From contig CM082583.2 in assembly GCA_040954595.2 (NCBI GenBank), positions 6,138,001-6,202,000 on the forward strand: DNA of 64,000 bases, in the 5' to 3' direction. Below the pieces are notes generated by a model that did no database searches, had not been told where the DNA came from, and saw nothing but the letters and a program-made list of their open reading frames with translations. Below are positions 1-12,000 of the stretch, one piece after another. Origin of the DNA: Balanoglossus misakiensis. Taxonomy: Eukaryota; Hemichordata. Made by a program: the position numbers and the translations under genes. The number at the start of each line of letters is the position of its first letter. Position 1 is the stretch's first letter.

Positions 1-2279
1 CGAGCCCGATTGCTTGGCGAACTCCGGTCAACCTGTACGTCAGTGCTCGCGTGTCAGAACTGATCAGGGCTCGAGTGGCACGAGAATTACTTGCGTCAGC
101 CAACAAAACATTACGTCATCAGTAAGTTACAGCTCGTGTTGGATCCAAATGGATTTCCGCGTGTTGCAGAAGCAAAAGAAGGTACTATGTAATTGGAAAG
201 GGACCCTGTAATTATATAACCGAAAGAACGGAATATTTTCCGCTCATTACGAGATCTCGCGAGACTTGGTTATTTATACAGTGTATATATTATATATATA
301 CATGTATATATCTGATCAGGCACACATTCCTTTCAAGCAGTTCTATGTAACTGTATGTTACCTTACACACCGTCGGCAACCCACGTCTGTACGCATGCGT
401 TTATGCGAAGATGACGTCACACGTATTAAAGTAGCAATGTTGAAGAAACAAAGATGGGCCCATCTCACGCGTGCATGGAAACGTTAAGTTTCGCTGCACG
501 ATTAAATGATATGATGAACGCAAAGTCTAGACATCTCACATATCACTTAGTTCGTTGCAACTCAATCCTCCGGTGAAAAAATCAATCACCGCGAATTGAC
601 AGATTGGAGAAGAAAATAAAAAGTGCCTCAGATAACGTCTGGTTTGGGGACGGGGTCAGCTGTGATTGACATTTTATTTGCGAAATTTTCTGAAAGAGAT
701 TTTCAGCGCAGGCTAGCCGTTTGACATTACATTAGATTCTCTCGGCTGATGTCTTATTCCGGCAGAAACCCTCAAGGCAAAACTTAAGTATCGTTTTTCG
801 TCGTTTACTCCACAAATAACACCTACGAAAATTACTTTGTGTTGGATTGCCTCGGGTGTTGAAGCAATGGCACCTACGTGTACTCTCCCTTCGCTACTTG
901 ACTATGCCGTCTTGGTTCAGCCGCGCTCAGTATTACTCATTCAATGACAGGTGTTGCGTGATGAAATTCCAAATCTCGAAGAACAATGTGTCGCGCTTTT
1001 ATGAAAAGGAACTCATATTGCAGGCTGTTGAAACGTCGCTCAAGAGGCTGTAAAAGACGAATGGGGATATATTTCATCGTACAGCCCGAAGACATATGAA
1101 TATTAAAAAAGAAACTAGATCAACGCAAGGAAATTGGGCACGCCAATCAAGTAGAGTTTGAATTTAATTTATTCTAATAGAAATCTGATTTCTGTTTTGA
1201 TTTGTTCGTTTATAGCACTCTGATGTTATTGCGGTTCCTTGGTCAGAGGAAATATAAAACTTAGGGGGTTTCGCCATATCTGTGGATGTGTTTGAATTCG
1301 CTGGGTTGATTCAGAATGCAGCGTACTATAGCAGGCTATACCGCGCTATAATGACATCAGCACTTTTGACCCGCCCTACTTTTACAACCTTGGTGAAATA
1401 CTGCACCTGGACACGCAGTTCAGATCATCTTTAAACGGTAACGGACACACAAAATGCACACTTTTATGGCGATAAATCCCCTAACGCCATGGAATGTTAC
1501 AACTTGACTTATGCGTCGTACAAAAAATTGCATTTTCCCTCAACCCTTCAGGCCAACCAGGGTCACCGCAAACAACACGTTTCTTCATGTTCGGAAAAGT
1601 ACTAAACAAAAATCAATCAAAATTCCGGTCGATTTTCCTATCTCGAAAAGTTGGTTTTGATCTAGGAATCAATAACAGCGAGAGGGAGGTTTACTATATC
1701 GATTCAAGTAACAGCGAATGTATATAGATGTATCTACAGCAAAATGGCCAAGTCCCAACTCCCAAGACAAATGTATGACGTGGTGATATCCACTTACTGA
1801 AGTCGGTAATTGAGCACGCTCGTTTGCAGCGTCAGAAAAGTGTATCACGTTACACGATCTCTGTGATGTGTTGAGATTGATTTCTGAAGAAATACATGTA
1901 AACATATACACACCCTTTCATCTCGCCATAGCTTTAGATGTTATGTTAGATAATTCTAAAGGTAAACGTGGAGCGACAAAAGGTACCCTATCTCAGGCGG
2001 AATGCGCATGCCGTGCGTTTATTGTTGTCAGGATAATCCAATTAAAATTTTCATAAATGCGTCCATTCAATTTGTAGTTGACACCCCTTTGGCCGTTATG
2101 ATTATACATGACGTTAGTGGTTCGGGTATTGCAAACTCAAAATAACAAAACTTGTAAATACAGGGCAGATAGAAGGTTACTTGTCACAGTTCATGTTCAT
2201 GTATATCTACCTATCTATATACATGTATCTATCTATCTGTATATCTATCTACAATGTATCTACTAGATCTACTATCTAG

Positions 2280-2412
2280 GAAATTTTCGCGATATCAACA
2301 GAGGCGATTTCGCGACGATTATTTTCCGTAAAAAGCATTCTACTATACACACTGTTCTTACGCGACTATTTATTTTCGTGTTTTTGGCTCTCGCGAAGTT
2401 CGCGAAAATTTC
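2280..2412. mobile_element. MITE-like element with 13-bp inverted ends
   Basis: GAAATTTTCGCGA (2280-2292) has its exact reverse complement TCGCGAAAATTTC at 2400-2412, 133 bp end to end. The inside is rich in CGCGA and TTTTCG pieces, and the right flank reads TTTTACAGTA. CGCGAAA/TTTTACAGTA motifs are common at the ends of small non-autonomous DNA elements in marine invertebrates. The site lies in TATCTA repeats, so a target duplication cannot be read cleanly. It has no coding capacity. Confidence 0.5.
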
Positions 2413-2441
2413 TCGTTTTACAGTATCTATCTACACGTCTC

Positions 2442-2476
<35 letters not shown>
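2442..2476. repeat. (TCTG)n microsatellite
   Basis: Nine uninterrupted TCTG-type units. It lies in a cluster of simple repeats that also includes imperfect TATC units at about 2,205-2,276 and a CATA tract at about 2,555-2,574. Confidence 0.95.
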
Positions 2477-2477
<1 letters not shown>

Positions 2478-3607
2478 GCCAGCTAACTATCTAGCCATAT
2501 ATCTATCAAGCTACCCATCGCACCATCAATCAAGCCATACCAGCAAGCCACGCATCCATACATACATACATACATCCAGTCAGCCAGCCAACCATCCAAG
2601 CTGAATCATTTTACTGGCAGTCTTGTGATTTGTGTTTATACACAATCCATTTGCTGCCTTCCCGTGCAATCACCTGCAATCGAATTGTCGTGTCTGCTGT
2701 TCAGGTTAACACATGACATTTTCTTAACCTATCTCCCCCACGTTTATGTCATTTTGCAACACACAAAGAGTTGCAATCTCTGCTCGAATAGAATCCAAAT
2801 CGAGCACGATTTCTGTGAAGCTTGTTATCTGATTTATCTTATACTTGACATCTGGCTTCTCTGATTCAATGGTGTATTGCAAGAGCTCTCAGATTAGCCC
2901 TTTCACAGTCGTTCCAAATTGAACAGACTGTCACAATTTATGCCGAAAATTAAGGTCACTACAAACCCATTCAGATGGAAATAGCGCGATTAAAGGGCTC
3001 CTCCGCTCGAACATTTCTGAGGTACCTATAAGCATGTACGCCAGCATTGAATCGGTTAGCCGCCACTGTTCTTTGATTTCAGCACTCATTTTCTGTCAAT
3101 AATATAACATCAAACTTTCATGTCAATTTACTGGGTTCAACTTACATCACTTGTGTTTGCAACCGTTACACAATCATGTGATTGCCTGGGCGCATGTTAG
3201 GAGCAGTACATTAAAATCTCTGTTTTTCTGTGTTCACAGTCCCCGTAGTTAATGTTATTTGCATATGAATATCTGCATCAGCTTGCTTCATGTGTATAGT
3301 GCGTGAATCTAGACTCTTCACAGTATTCCGTGCCCGTTAGTAATGAATTTCTAAATATTGGAATGTGCTAACATGATATAATAGGGCAGCTGAAAAAAAT
3401 AGAAATTATGAATTGCCAAATAATAAACTTGACAACAGAAAGCTTTTGCAGACAACAGTATACAAAACCGAATATTTATCATTTTATTCCGGTCTCCGGT
3501 CTGCAAGGATATCAACTCTGGCCGAAAGCTTCTTACATACGTCAACATGAATGATAACCGATCTCAATATTATCTGAAACCAGATTGACAATCATATCAT
3601 ACATGTA

Positions 3608-3781
3608 CGTGTGCAAGTCTGCATAGGTAATGTAAACGCGTTTCGCAAGGACTTTTGAGAGGAAAGGCGAGAGGAAAACGAGCCGACAGCTATTAATATC
3701 ATTCTTACAGCCGTCCTTGTGGATTGGGACAAAACGGGCATACAAGATGCTGGGGAATACACCATTTGATAATGGCATGAT
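3608..3781 (-). pseudogene. Decayed non-LTR retrotransposon fragment (RT N-terminal region)
   Basis: A minus-strand open segment reads LSNGVFPSILYARFVPIHKD, then GCKNDINSCRLVFLSPFLSK and VLAKRVY. This follows the reverse-transcriptase signature of LINE elements: a P-x-x-W-like lead, V-[IV]-PI-x-K, G-x-K-x-D-[IV]-N, a position equivalent to YRPIS-LLP, and SK-[IV]-[LF]-x-K. The YRPIS core is altered (CRLVF), and no ORF1, endonuclease or palm domain adjoins it, so it is a dead fragment. The clade (CR1-, jockey- or RTE-like) cannot be settled from this. Confidence 0.6.
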
Positions 3782-5862
3782 ATATGGGCAACATCGCCGG
3801 CGATACACGACGCACAGACCTTCAGAAATTTCGTAGACAGACCATCATCTCCAGCTGACTACTTTTTCATCCAATATGAGAGAGATGCTTTTTCACGAAA
3901 TCGATGGTGACCGGTGGTATTCGGAAGACGGGTGTATAGAGTTGCCGACACGTGGAGTAGGCCTAACCCGTGCTTTAGTGAGATTCGGGTCCAGATTGGT
4001 TTTAGAATTCGGGTGGAACTTTTACAAGGAATTGCTATTGAAAGCTTGGATAATGCCCCTATGGTTTTTAGTGTCTTTCCATCATGAAGGAAAACCGCAC
4101 TACGTGAACGACTATCACCACGAGACTAAAGTTCAATTCAACTACGCCGAAAAAAGCAGATGTGTAAACTGGCTCTCTCCGCGAAAATATTCCATCTGTT
4201 TTGCAGACTGGGACAATAATTGTATGAACGATAATGACAAGAGATTTATTTCTTCTGTAGAAATGTTTCTCACTAAATGCTTTTTTGATGCGCACCATTT
4301 ATCAATTACAGTATTTTTCTTTTCTTTAAATCAAGTGAGGTGAACGTGTCGTGATGTGTGTCTAGTGTATTCTCCAGACCTGCCAGGGGCGTGTGCCTGG
4401 ACAGAAGTATTAGTATTCAGGCAGCAACGGAGCCGACTTTGTATATCTCGCCGAGATACTATGAGAATGAATACTATCTTAGGACACGTCATTTGCCCTG
4501 GGGGCGAAATCGCTGTAAAATTGACTGTTCTTATCTCGTTCATTTTGGTAAAACCTGGGCAGCCATGTCGTCAGTTCTGTGCACAATAAACTGATCGCAC
4601 AATTCTCTGTGAAATTCTTTGTATCATGTTTATAGTTAAAGGCTGTCGTTACTTTCTTATGGAGAGATTCTGCTGGGTTTTCTGAGTAACAATGGATGGT
4701 GTAAAGTCGAGAATTCGTAAAGGGTGCTTTATGTGAAACTGGCAATGTTAAGGCTTTTGAAACCTGGAGTAAACAGATATGATGAATTGTCTGTTGTAAG
4801 CGAAGCTATATCAAAACGCGAAAGGTCTAGGATGAATCCCGTACAGTATCTCCTAACTTGGCACCGCGTGGCGTCAAACTATCTACGGGCAGACGAATAT
4901 CGACTGAATGTAATCAGGGATCTTCGAATGCTTTGGTAGACTACGCGCGCTCACTGCGTCGTCATCGTCGTATAAAGATGTACATGTATGGTTTACTCTC
5001 GTGTATTTATATTGACAGGAATTCTTCTTTCAGAGAGCGACCTTTGGGTTCTCTGTTTCCGTGGTGATCCTCGGAAAACAAAGGCCTTGTCGGAAGTGCG
5101 AAAACGACAACTACTTTATGAAAATTCCGTCATATTTTTATCAAATTAGAATATGTAGCTTTGTTGTGTGAATAGAGGCGCAGAAAGACAAATGCAATTG
5201 CAAATGGACACCTTATTACATGTACCTCGTGAAAAATAACATGCATGGCAACATTTTCAAACGTAACGCATATGGGAAACCTTTTATTTCCTTTTATACT
5301 AGTCTTTGAATTTAAAAATGTATACCGAACATCAAAGAAATTCCAAATGTGTTTTATTCTCAATGCAACTTATGTGTCCTACACCCGAACCTGGTTGAAT
5401 CCATATTTCTAAACGATGTGACCAACGTATGGGCCTACTCTATTTGGTTGCCATTTTAGACCCAGTAATTTTCTCACCCTGAATGGTGGTGATTATTGAA
5501 GGTGTGTACATTTTATTGCAGATGCTATCGATTACAAACGACAGCCCAATAGCATATAAAATAACTTCAATAAAGTTTTTGACTGTCGTGGCACACCTCG
5601 TCCGTCATCTGCGTTATGATTGGACGAATCATTGTCACGTGGTGTGTGTGAGTTTGACCCGATACAGATATCAGTTAACAGTTTTCGAAATTCACCTCGC
5701 CAGGTAACACTTTTGACAATTCGCGAAGTATAAATTCGCTGGGGTGTGATACAAAACACGCTCACGGCCATTCAATACATGTACCGGTCTCGTAAGTCGA
5801 TCTCGTATGTTTTTATTTATTAACAATTGTTGGCACTGTCTTTCATCGTAACTCCAAATCTT

Positions 5863-6028
5863 AATTCTAATAGACCTGTGCGTGTTGTTATCAAAGGCTA
5901 TATGTCACCATCGCGTCATGTGAGGTCTGATGTGCGTCAAAGCTCAATGATCGGGCCAATATTGTTCCCTCTGTATTGCCGACTGTCATTATGCTTCATC
6001 ATGCTCAATGTATGCTGATGATGCACAA
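5863..6028 (+). pseudogene. Decayed non-LTR retrotransposon fragment (RT palm region)
   Basis: The plus strand encodes NRPVRVVIKGYMSPS, then SDVRQSSMIGPILFPLY, which matches the LINE motif SGVPQGS-[VM]-LGP-[IL]-LF-x-LY with changes. Shortly after, in another frame, TAT GCT GAT GAT GCA CAA (6011-6028) gives YADDAQ, the catalytic RT motif. A frameshift separates the two motifs, so the copy is inactive. It lies on the opposite strand to the fragment at 3608-3781, so they are separate insertions or a rearranged one. Confidence 0.6.
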
Positions 6029-9000
6029 AATATCGAACAATTGGTTCACAGCATGAGATTGTCTTTCTCCGCAAGCCAACGTTTGGCAATTTATAGCAAT
6101 GGTGCACTACATGTGCAGAGATGCGCTACCGTCACTTCCTCCGACAAAAAGACCACACCATCCGTGCAATTATGGTGTTGTTGATGGTGACGATGATGAT
6201 GATGGACCTCTTTGTCGCTTTGAGATATTACAGTTCTTGGAATTTTGCTTTCCGCTAAGCTGACGTTAAATATTCATGTAGACAACAGAAAAGCCTTAAG
6301 AATATCTTTAGTAAACGCACATATGCTAATTTCTCCAACATCTCCATTTTAAGGTTCCTGTGCTACAATGTATTTGACAAACCATCTGGAGTGTGACGGC
6401 ACCTTTGGATCACCAAGGCCACTGACGCAAATTGACAAAATTGAACGTGACTGTGCAAAAGAAATTGTTTTAACAAAATTGCTTGAGACGTCAGAGCCAA
6501 AAAAACTGATTCATCCCACCAACCGAGTTGTGAGAGAAACACGTGACCACCACAGTTACTGCCTTTTAATTCGTCGCATTGTCATTTGTTTTCCCTGGGG
6601 AACGACGTTTAGAGTTGGACCGACGAAAGCAGATGGCTACACGTAATTTTGATTGACAACGACGGTACAGCCCCGTGTAAAAATGTTTAAGGGGTACAAA
6701 AAATTGAAATTAAATTTCTGTAGATATGTATTTTTGAATTGCTCCTCAGTAAAATACAACTTGTCTCCCGAGTCCTTCTATTTTTGTCAATTTATGGATG
6801 TTTTTAATAAACTGAAGTAGGCTGTGTGATCAATCCTGTCGATATAGGTCACGACTAGGGAAAAAAACTTGCCATCAGTGGCAGCTAATCGGTGAATCGT
6901 TGTTAGCCACCAGGCATTTCTAGTTAGAGTCCTTTATAAATATAAATTGAAATCGACAATCAAATTATTTCGAGCCGATATCATAGGACGGCGCATATGG
7001 AAACATATAACTGGGCCCGGCATTCCAATATGCCGCGCACTAAATATGTACCCAGCGTTTTGCCGTTTGTTTTCGTAATATTTCCAAGCACGCCAAACTC
7101 AAAAGAAATGAGACTTGTCCTTTCAGTTTGCCAGTGCATTCAACTTAACGAGAACAACACGTTTGAAATAACAATCTGCCAACAATCACATGCAAAATTT
7201 GACCATTCGCCCTGTCGCTTTAAAACCTCGATAATGGGAATAGTATTTTCCAATTTCGTTTGTGTTTCGAATGAGTCACACGCTTACCACTTGAATCAAC
7301 GTTACGACGGTGTTTATGTTTTTCCCGCCCAAATTTCGCATCATTTCTGCACGAAATGAACTCTGTATCACCAATAAGGTACAATGAAATTACAAAATTG
7401 CCTTCCATTGTCGTGTTTTTCACGAAATCACTATTCCACGTTTGTCGACTGCAATTTCCCCCGAAACGGGCCATAATCGCCCACGTCACTGGGCTGTAAC
7501 GCGGGGGTCACCGCCGCGTACTTTTTCAGAACTGATCACTCTTCTCTAGCATATAGCAGTATATGCACGTGACAAATATTAGTGAACCAAGGGATCGCTC
7601 TCTCTCTCCCTGCATCGACCACGCTTTTCCTGTAGAATGACTCTTCTTTGCGTGCCTTCGGGGGTTGTTGAAATGAAGCCACGTTACAGTCTGCACGGAC
7701 AAATGTGTATCCATTTGTGGCTTAGGCTTATCGTTCGCCTTTTTTATTTTGCCTTCTCAGGGTCTCCGGCTGATCGCACTCGGAGCACGGACTGATCAAA
7801 TCATGGACGATTCGATACATTCGGTATTTCGACTGTCGCGGTGAATACGTGCAGGAACAATTTAGAAAAAAATGAGTGGTTGAATTTCTGATTTGAAAGG
7901 CACAATGGAGTACGTTGCAGTGTGAATTTGTTTGACGTCACGTTTATAGAATATGACGGTGTATTTATACTGAAAGCACGGCTAGATTGACTGGCCGGCA
8001 TTAAAATTAGTCAAATAGAGTCATAGATTATAGCAAAGAATAGTAAGTGCATAATATTCAAGAAATTCTGATTAATTCTCATTGCTCAGTCTAGCATGAA
8101 CTACATTCTTCGATTGGTTCTAATTTGTGAGTATTCACTACTTGATTTTGGAGGGCGTTTGTACTTTTTATTTTTTTATGACAAAATAAGTTTGAACTAT
8201 TTAGCGCCATAGTTCACACATGGGAGCTAATGTTATATCGATTTTTGCCTGTATGTCTGTCGTTGTGTGTCTCTCTGTCTATCTGCCGTCATTGAGATAT
8301 CGATATTACACAGGATGGATTTTCTGATAGTACACACAAGTTACACCTTTTCCTACATTCGTCATGAAACACACGAACGCTTCCGGTATTACACATTTTT
8401 GTGTCGTGAAAAAACAACTCAGTCAAAGACAGAGCTTTCCACTAGCATATCCCGGTCTTTTTGAAGAATGTGTGATTATAAATATGTTGTCACGAACCTC
8501 ACAATCCACCCCGCGCAAAAGACATTGAACAGTTGCATGACAAAAACATTTCTAAGTTGCGCATTTTTCAGTATTCTATTCCAAACGCGGGAGCACAATC
8601 AGTAATTATATCTGCTTCGTGTTTAGGGGTTAAAGCCGCCAGGGTCATATTAAATTGGCAGTGTGCCTAATGAAAAGGCATATTTGACGTAAATAAATAC
8701 ATTTGCAATGGATTTACATCGGTGTATCATTACTGGATCGACCACACAATTTATGGGTCAGCCATTCTGAGTCGTTAAAATGACGATGATTTTTTTTTCA
8801 AAATATACTTGTCCCTGATAATTATGCTAAAACTGAAAAAAGACGCCAGTTGTTGACGCCATGTTAATGTTGTGGTCGACCGGAACGATACGGATCTACA
8901 CAATGAACGGCATGCACATGTTGTGGGCGTGCCCGCACCCAGAAGGCCATGTTTATAGCTCTCTCTATTTTCCCTTGGCGACTGTAATTATAGTTTACGT

Positions 9001-12000
9001 AAATCTCAGAAGTCACGTGACATGATAATACTCCGAACTTCCTCGAACCTTGCGGACAGGCTGTTTTTCGTGTTTAATAATTTAGGTTTTGGGCACTTAC
9101 TTAGTCCATGCCCAGATTACGGATCAAACTTTTACAGTCACGTGACCATATTATGGATTATGAAGCACAGCAAAGATGGAAGGCAAAAGTAAAGCCTTAC
9201 TTATATTTTAATATGCTTCTCAATAAGAAAATTTTAGAACGTCAAATGGTAAAATCTTTGTAATTCAAATACGATTTAGCAAACCAAACTCTTGATTATG
9301 CCCGACATTATTAATATCTGTATATACATTGTCAGCATTTTAGGCAGTAATCTTTCTGTCGATTTACATCTTTCGGTAACTTACAGTAAATGAATAATAA
9401 TGGTTAATAAGGCTTCCCTTTCTCAGGGGATCAGGAAGTGTACGGGGAGATAGTGACTTGCAAATCATAAACATCTTCATTTAATACGATTTGAGTGGGT
9501 TGTTAAAGAACTCGTACACTACTTCAAGAGAGTACCCCACGAAATAAATTAGGTTTTATCGCGGTAATAAAACTGTATCATGTGACGATGGTTCTTTGTG
9601 CTAATTTGCTGATTTTGAGTTTATGTTGGGGTGTCATTAATACTCCAAGCATGTTTACCTGTAAGATCAACAAACGATGAAACGTCACTGAAGTTTTGAA
9701 GTATATCAGGATAGTCTGAGTTACCACTCAGACAGAACAGGTAAAAAAATCCAAAGACAATGTTGATTGTCGCTGTACGTCTCTCAAACCGGAGAGATGG
9801 GATATTTTCCAAATCAGTAATTTGAATGCGATTTTTCACTACCTTCAAGTGGTGTTTATCTGAAGGTCGCGTTGCCCCGGCTTTCTGCCATTCAGCCTGA
9901 AGGCATGGCTGCTACGCAGACACAACCCTTATTCATGTATACCGCACAATGTGCATATGTCACAAAGCTAACCCTGATTGCGTTGCATTATTACCGCCCA
10001 CAGACAATCGCTTGGAATATTGTCTAATTACCTTAATTCGTATGGACATCGTCTATGCACGCACCATGTTTACCGCTATACGAAACAACCGGAGGCAGAA
10101 TTAACTGACATGCAACAGGTATTTTTTGTGATAACAAAGAGTAAGTTGCTGTGTAAATTTATACCTAATGCATTCTGCTTTTTTTTTAACTTGCGCCCGG
10201 ATTTAACAATAAGCGACGTTGCTAGAAAAACTGGTCAATAAGGTGAAAGTGTGTGTGCGACTCTGTCACCCTCTTCAGTACAGGCTTGTCACATACAAGC
10301 ATATGTGTTCGCCGAGCTGATCTTCCTGTTATTTCATTTCTAGGTAAACCCCCTTCCAACTAATAGGTCGGTTAGGCGTCATTGCTACCTACATACTTAG
10401 CGTGAACGATGATACATTATTCACCTGTCCGCTTCGTCATGGTTGTTGATTGCTATATTATCGGTTTCGTGTATTTTTTCATTTTTCCTATAAAAATTAA
10501 CAACCTCCCTTATTAAGGTCCGCAGATACACAATTAACAAGGACGGCAAGCTCCGTTTCCTGCGTCACTTGCGAATTTGGTCACGTATACGAACTCAAAC
10601 GCTTAAGGGGACACTTATATGAGGTAGTAGAGACTTTCCAGTGTCTGAAACTGTCACCATGGCAACTGTTGTTTGGCGCTGAGAACGTAACAGCGGGTTC
10701 GTTTACAGTGAAGAAAAAATCGTCATTTCGATGCGTGATAAAATGAAACACGTTAGCGCAGGGTTGGGATAAACCCTACAATAGCCAACCTGTTGATGTC
10801 CGATTGAGCATAGACTTTTGTCTGTATTTTACTATACCCTCTGTTATCCTGGAAACCCACAATATGTTTTATTTGAAAAAAAACTTGATGACAGAATTGC
10901 GAAAAATAATCCCAGGGATTATTTAAACCACCAGACGTTTCAATTATTATATTTATACAAACATATGAGCTCACCGCGGAAAAGAAATTGCGTTGTTTGC
11001 GCAACGCGGGAAAACATTATACATGCTATAGTTACGGCCATCGGAAATGTATTGCCGGGTAAACCTCTGAGGAAACAAAAACAACAGGCGCCACCCCAAT
11101 ACACCCTCTCTCAGAGACCACAACTTTGGTGCCACTACTCGGTCCTGAACACATCAGGTATACCTATTCAATGCGAAAGTTTTTTTCTAAAGCTTCTACG
11201 AAGCACCAAATGGTTTTGCTCCTGGCTATGTTTAAGTCTAGTCGCGCCGATCCTTCACTTAGAGTATTTTTCATCCAATAAAAAGTGTTTTATTATATGT
11301 GCATCCCGGTACAGACACAAATCGCATGACAGATGCGCTTCTCCGCTGGAGCCGCGCATCCAGAGAATCGTCTGCCCCTGAACTCCCCGCCAGATGTCTG
11401 CTCCAGATAGGTTACTCTACAAAGAACCCCCCAGGCTAAAGTTTTGATCGTGCTTTTTACCATCTGTTTGTCAAGCGCCGGTGCGCACGGCTTCGTGTCG
11501 CATTATGGGCGCTCCATAATTTCTTTGATTAGTTTGATAGGCGAACGGCATAAAATACCTGACAAGGGTAGAGTCACCTTAAAGGGACCATGCAGCGCCG
11601 GCTTTGTGAAAAGACCGCGTGCTTTACCGAACATAACACGCTGACACCTGCGTCAGTGTCGCCGCTAACTTTGGATTGATACATGTACGCTGTTGCTCTT
11701 GCATATTCAACACCCCCGACGGGTAAATGTGCTGTACACGCAGTCCGAGAATATAAGGCGGACCATCAACATTGATTACGGAAAATGTAACAGTAAAAAC
11801 CGAACAAATTTGCTCGACTCAAAAGTAATGCGTGTGACGAATATCCTATACGCACACAAGTGGCGGGGTTTCAAAGAAACCTTCTGGACTGGACAGTATA
11901 GGTTGTTAGCATAGAGAGCGCGAAGTCAGTGAACCCGCAGGGTGTTTCAAAACAACGTAAACTTGGAAACAGCGACAGGGTCGACGAAAGGTCTCCCTGC

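Noticed and set aside
3876-4343. 155-codon plus-strand open frame
   Set aside because: No recognisable domain or splice context; it lies between decayed transposon pieces.
6368-6646. 92-codon frame downstream of the RT palm fragment, possibly its C-terminal part
   Set aside because: The similarity to LINE C-terminal regions (IDKIERDCAKEIV) is too weak to claim.
10818-11381. 187-codon plus-strand open frame
   Set aside because: Longest frame in the left region, but no domain, no signal of splice structure and no biased composition; a frame this long is plausible by chance over six frames of 64 kb.
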